A stretch of DNA of 36,116 bases, taken from contig JAAAUF010000388.1 of assembly GCA_015499985.1 (NCBI GenBank), positions 1-36,116 on the forward strand. Direction: 5' to 3'. This DNA is from Haplosporangium gracile. Taxonomy: Eukaryota > Mortierellomycota > Mortierellomycetes > Mortierellales > Mortierellaceae. Each line of letters opens with the position of its first letter. Position 1 is the stretch's first letter. Positions 35,430-36,116 of the stretch are shown one piece after another. The notes beneath the pieces are model-generated. The model was not told the DNA's origin. It ran no database searches and saw only the letters and a list, made by a program, of their open reading frames with translations. The translations under genes were made by a program, and so were the position numbers.

Positions 35430-36116
35430 GCACGCTTCTTTTTTTACCACCCGTGGACATCATCATCATCAACACGTCCGCTTTTTTATTCTTCCCATCA
35501 CTCACTCCTATACTCGTAGAGATAGGATGACACAGGGCAGCTCTACTCTTTCACCCTTCATTCATTGCTTCCTTCCTTCCTTCTTCTTCCTCCTCATCCT
35601 CCTCACAGAGACCCGCTCACACGCACACACAGAAACACACCCAACCTTACCCAAACCATATCATTTCTTATCCTTTTTCTCTCTTTCAATCCTAAAATAT
35701 AATAAAAGGACCTTCTTTGCCAGCCAAAAAAATCGCATCCCTCTCCGGCGGACCAGCCAACAAGTTGGAAGGGCCGTTATTGCCCAAAGGTACTTACTCA
35801 ATCACTCTATCCAATTCATAACTGGGCAGCACTCAAAAAACTCCAATATGGCATTGTAGGGCATAACCACTCAAAACGCCTTTCTTGCTTCTTGCAAATA
35901 TATCAAACTTTGTTAGGGCACGACAATGAAAGTTATGGTTAATAGCGCGTCTTAGTGCAAGGGACTCATTCACAGTGTCTCCAAGGGTAATATTAAAATT
36001 GATACAGTGGGCCAAAAAATGGTACCAGTGTTTTTCATTTTTTTTATTTTTCATTTTTTGGGATATTTAGCTTAGCCATGATATCCAACGCATCTACTAA
36101 AGTAAAAAGCCCTGGA
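35429..36116. other. Downstream region without a supported gene
   Basis: About 35500-35690 is CT- and CA-rich, like the leaders of genes in this window, which hints at a transcript start for a + strand gene. A short open stretch without ATG (about 35715-35785) ends at AAAG|GTACTT. From about 35860 onward the sequence is AT-rich with T-tracts and no recognisable coding sequence on either strand. Confidence 0.4.

Noticed and set aside
35833..36054. Minus-strand ORF of 73 aa near the right edge
   Set aside because: It is in AT-rich sequence with no recognisable domain, and nothing indicates coding.
1..36116. CRISPR arrays, insertion sequences, retroelements, integrated viral genes, tRNA or rRNA
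   Set aside because: I saw no spaced direct repeats, no terminal-repeat-flanked transposase or reverse transcriptase, and no cloverleaf-like sequence; nearly all DNA is accounted for by eukaryotic genes, introns and leaders.

Overview
The window is nuclear DNA from an intron-rich fungus. Its genes are interrupted by many short introns (mostly about 70-150 nt, GT...AG), upstream leaders are long and CT-rich, and the products are fungal: a P3A plasma-membrane H+-ATPase, an Ssk1-type osmosensing response regulator and a Cdc15/Imp2-like F-BAR-SH3 protein. A WDR7/rabconnectin-3-beta-like gene, which budding yeast lacks, together with the high intron density suggests an early-diverging lineage. Mortierellaceae-like Mucoromycota is my best guess, by inference only. 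I see no prokaryotic features, CRISPR array, transposon, virus-like gene, rRNA or tRNA.

Layout from left to right: (1) 3' end of a P3A H+-ATPase gene (+, cut by the window edge); (2) SSK1-like gene (+, 4 exons, 1672 aa) with an N-terminal four-helix membrane region and a degenerate histidine-kinase ATPase-like region before the receiver; (3) a small mitochondrial acyl-carrier-like protein (-, 153 aa) in which the DSL serine is absent; (4) a type II membrane protein resembling GT31/Fringe glycosyltransferases (+, 3 exons, 519 aa); (5) ECM29, the proteasome-associated HEAT-repeat adaptor (-, 27 exons, 1873 aa); (6) an F-BAR plus SH3 protein (+, 10 exons, 625 aa); (7) a WDR7 orthologue (-, 21 exons, 1245 aa) with one GC-AG intron; (8) MON2 (+, 13 exons, 1847 aa). 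The final ~690 bases hold no supported gene.

I derived exon boundaries by joining splice sites so that reading phase and family similarity continue across every junction. Each complete model closes with no leftover bases. Family similarity is judged from remembered family features, not from a search. There is no operon logic. Genes 4/5 and 6/7 are convergent with only about 80 bp between stop codons. Genes 3/4, 5/6 and 7/8 are divergent and share upstream regions. Functionally, four genes touch membranes, endosomes or proton handling (H+-ATPase, WDR7 for V-ATPase, MON2 for Golgi-endosome traffic, F-BAR for membrane curvature), but nothing shows that this clustering is meaningful.

The points most worth a second look are the SSK1 domain architecture, the serine-less acyl-carrier-like protein, the animal-type WDR7 gene, and several splice or 3'-end oddities.
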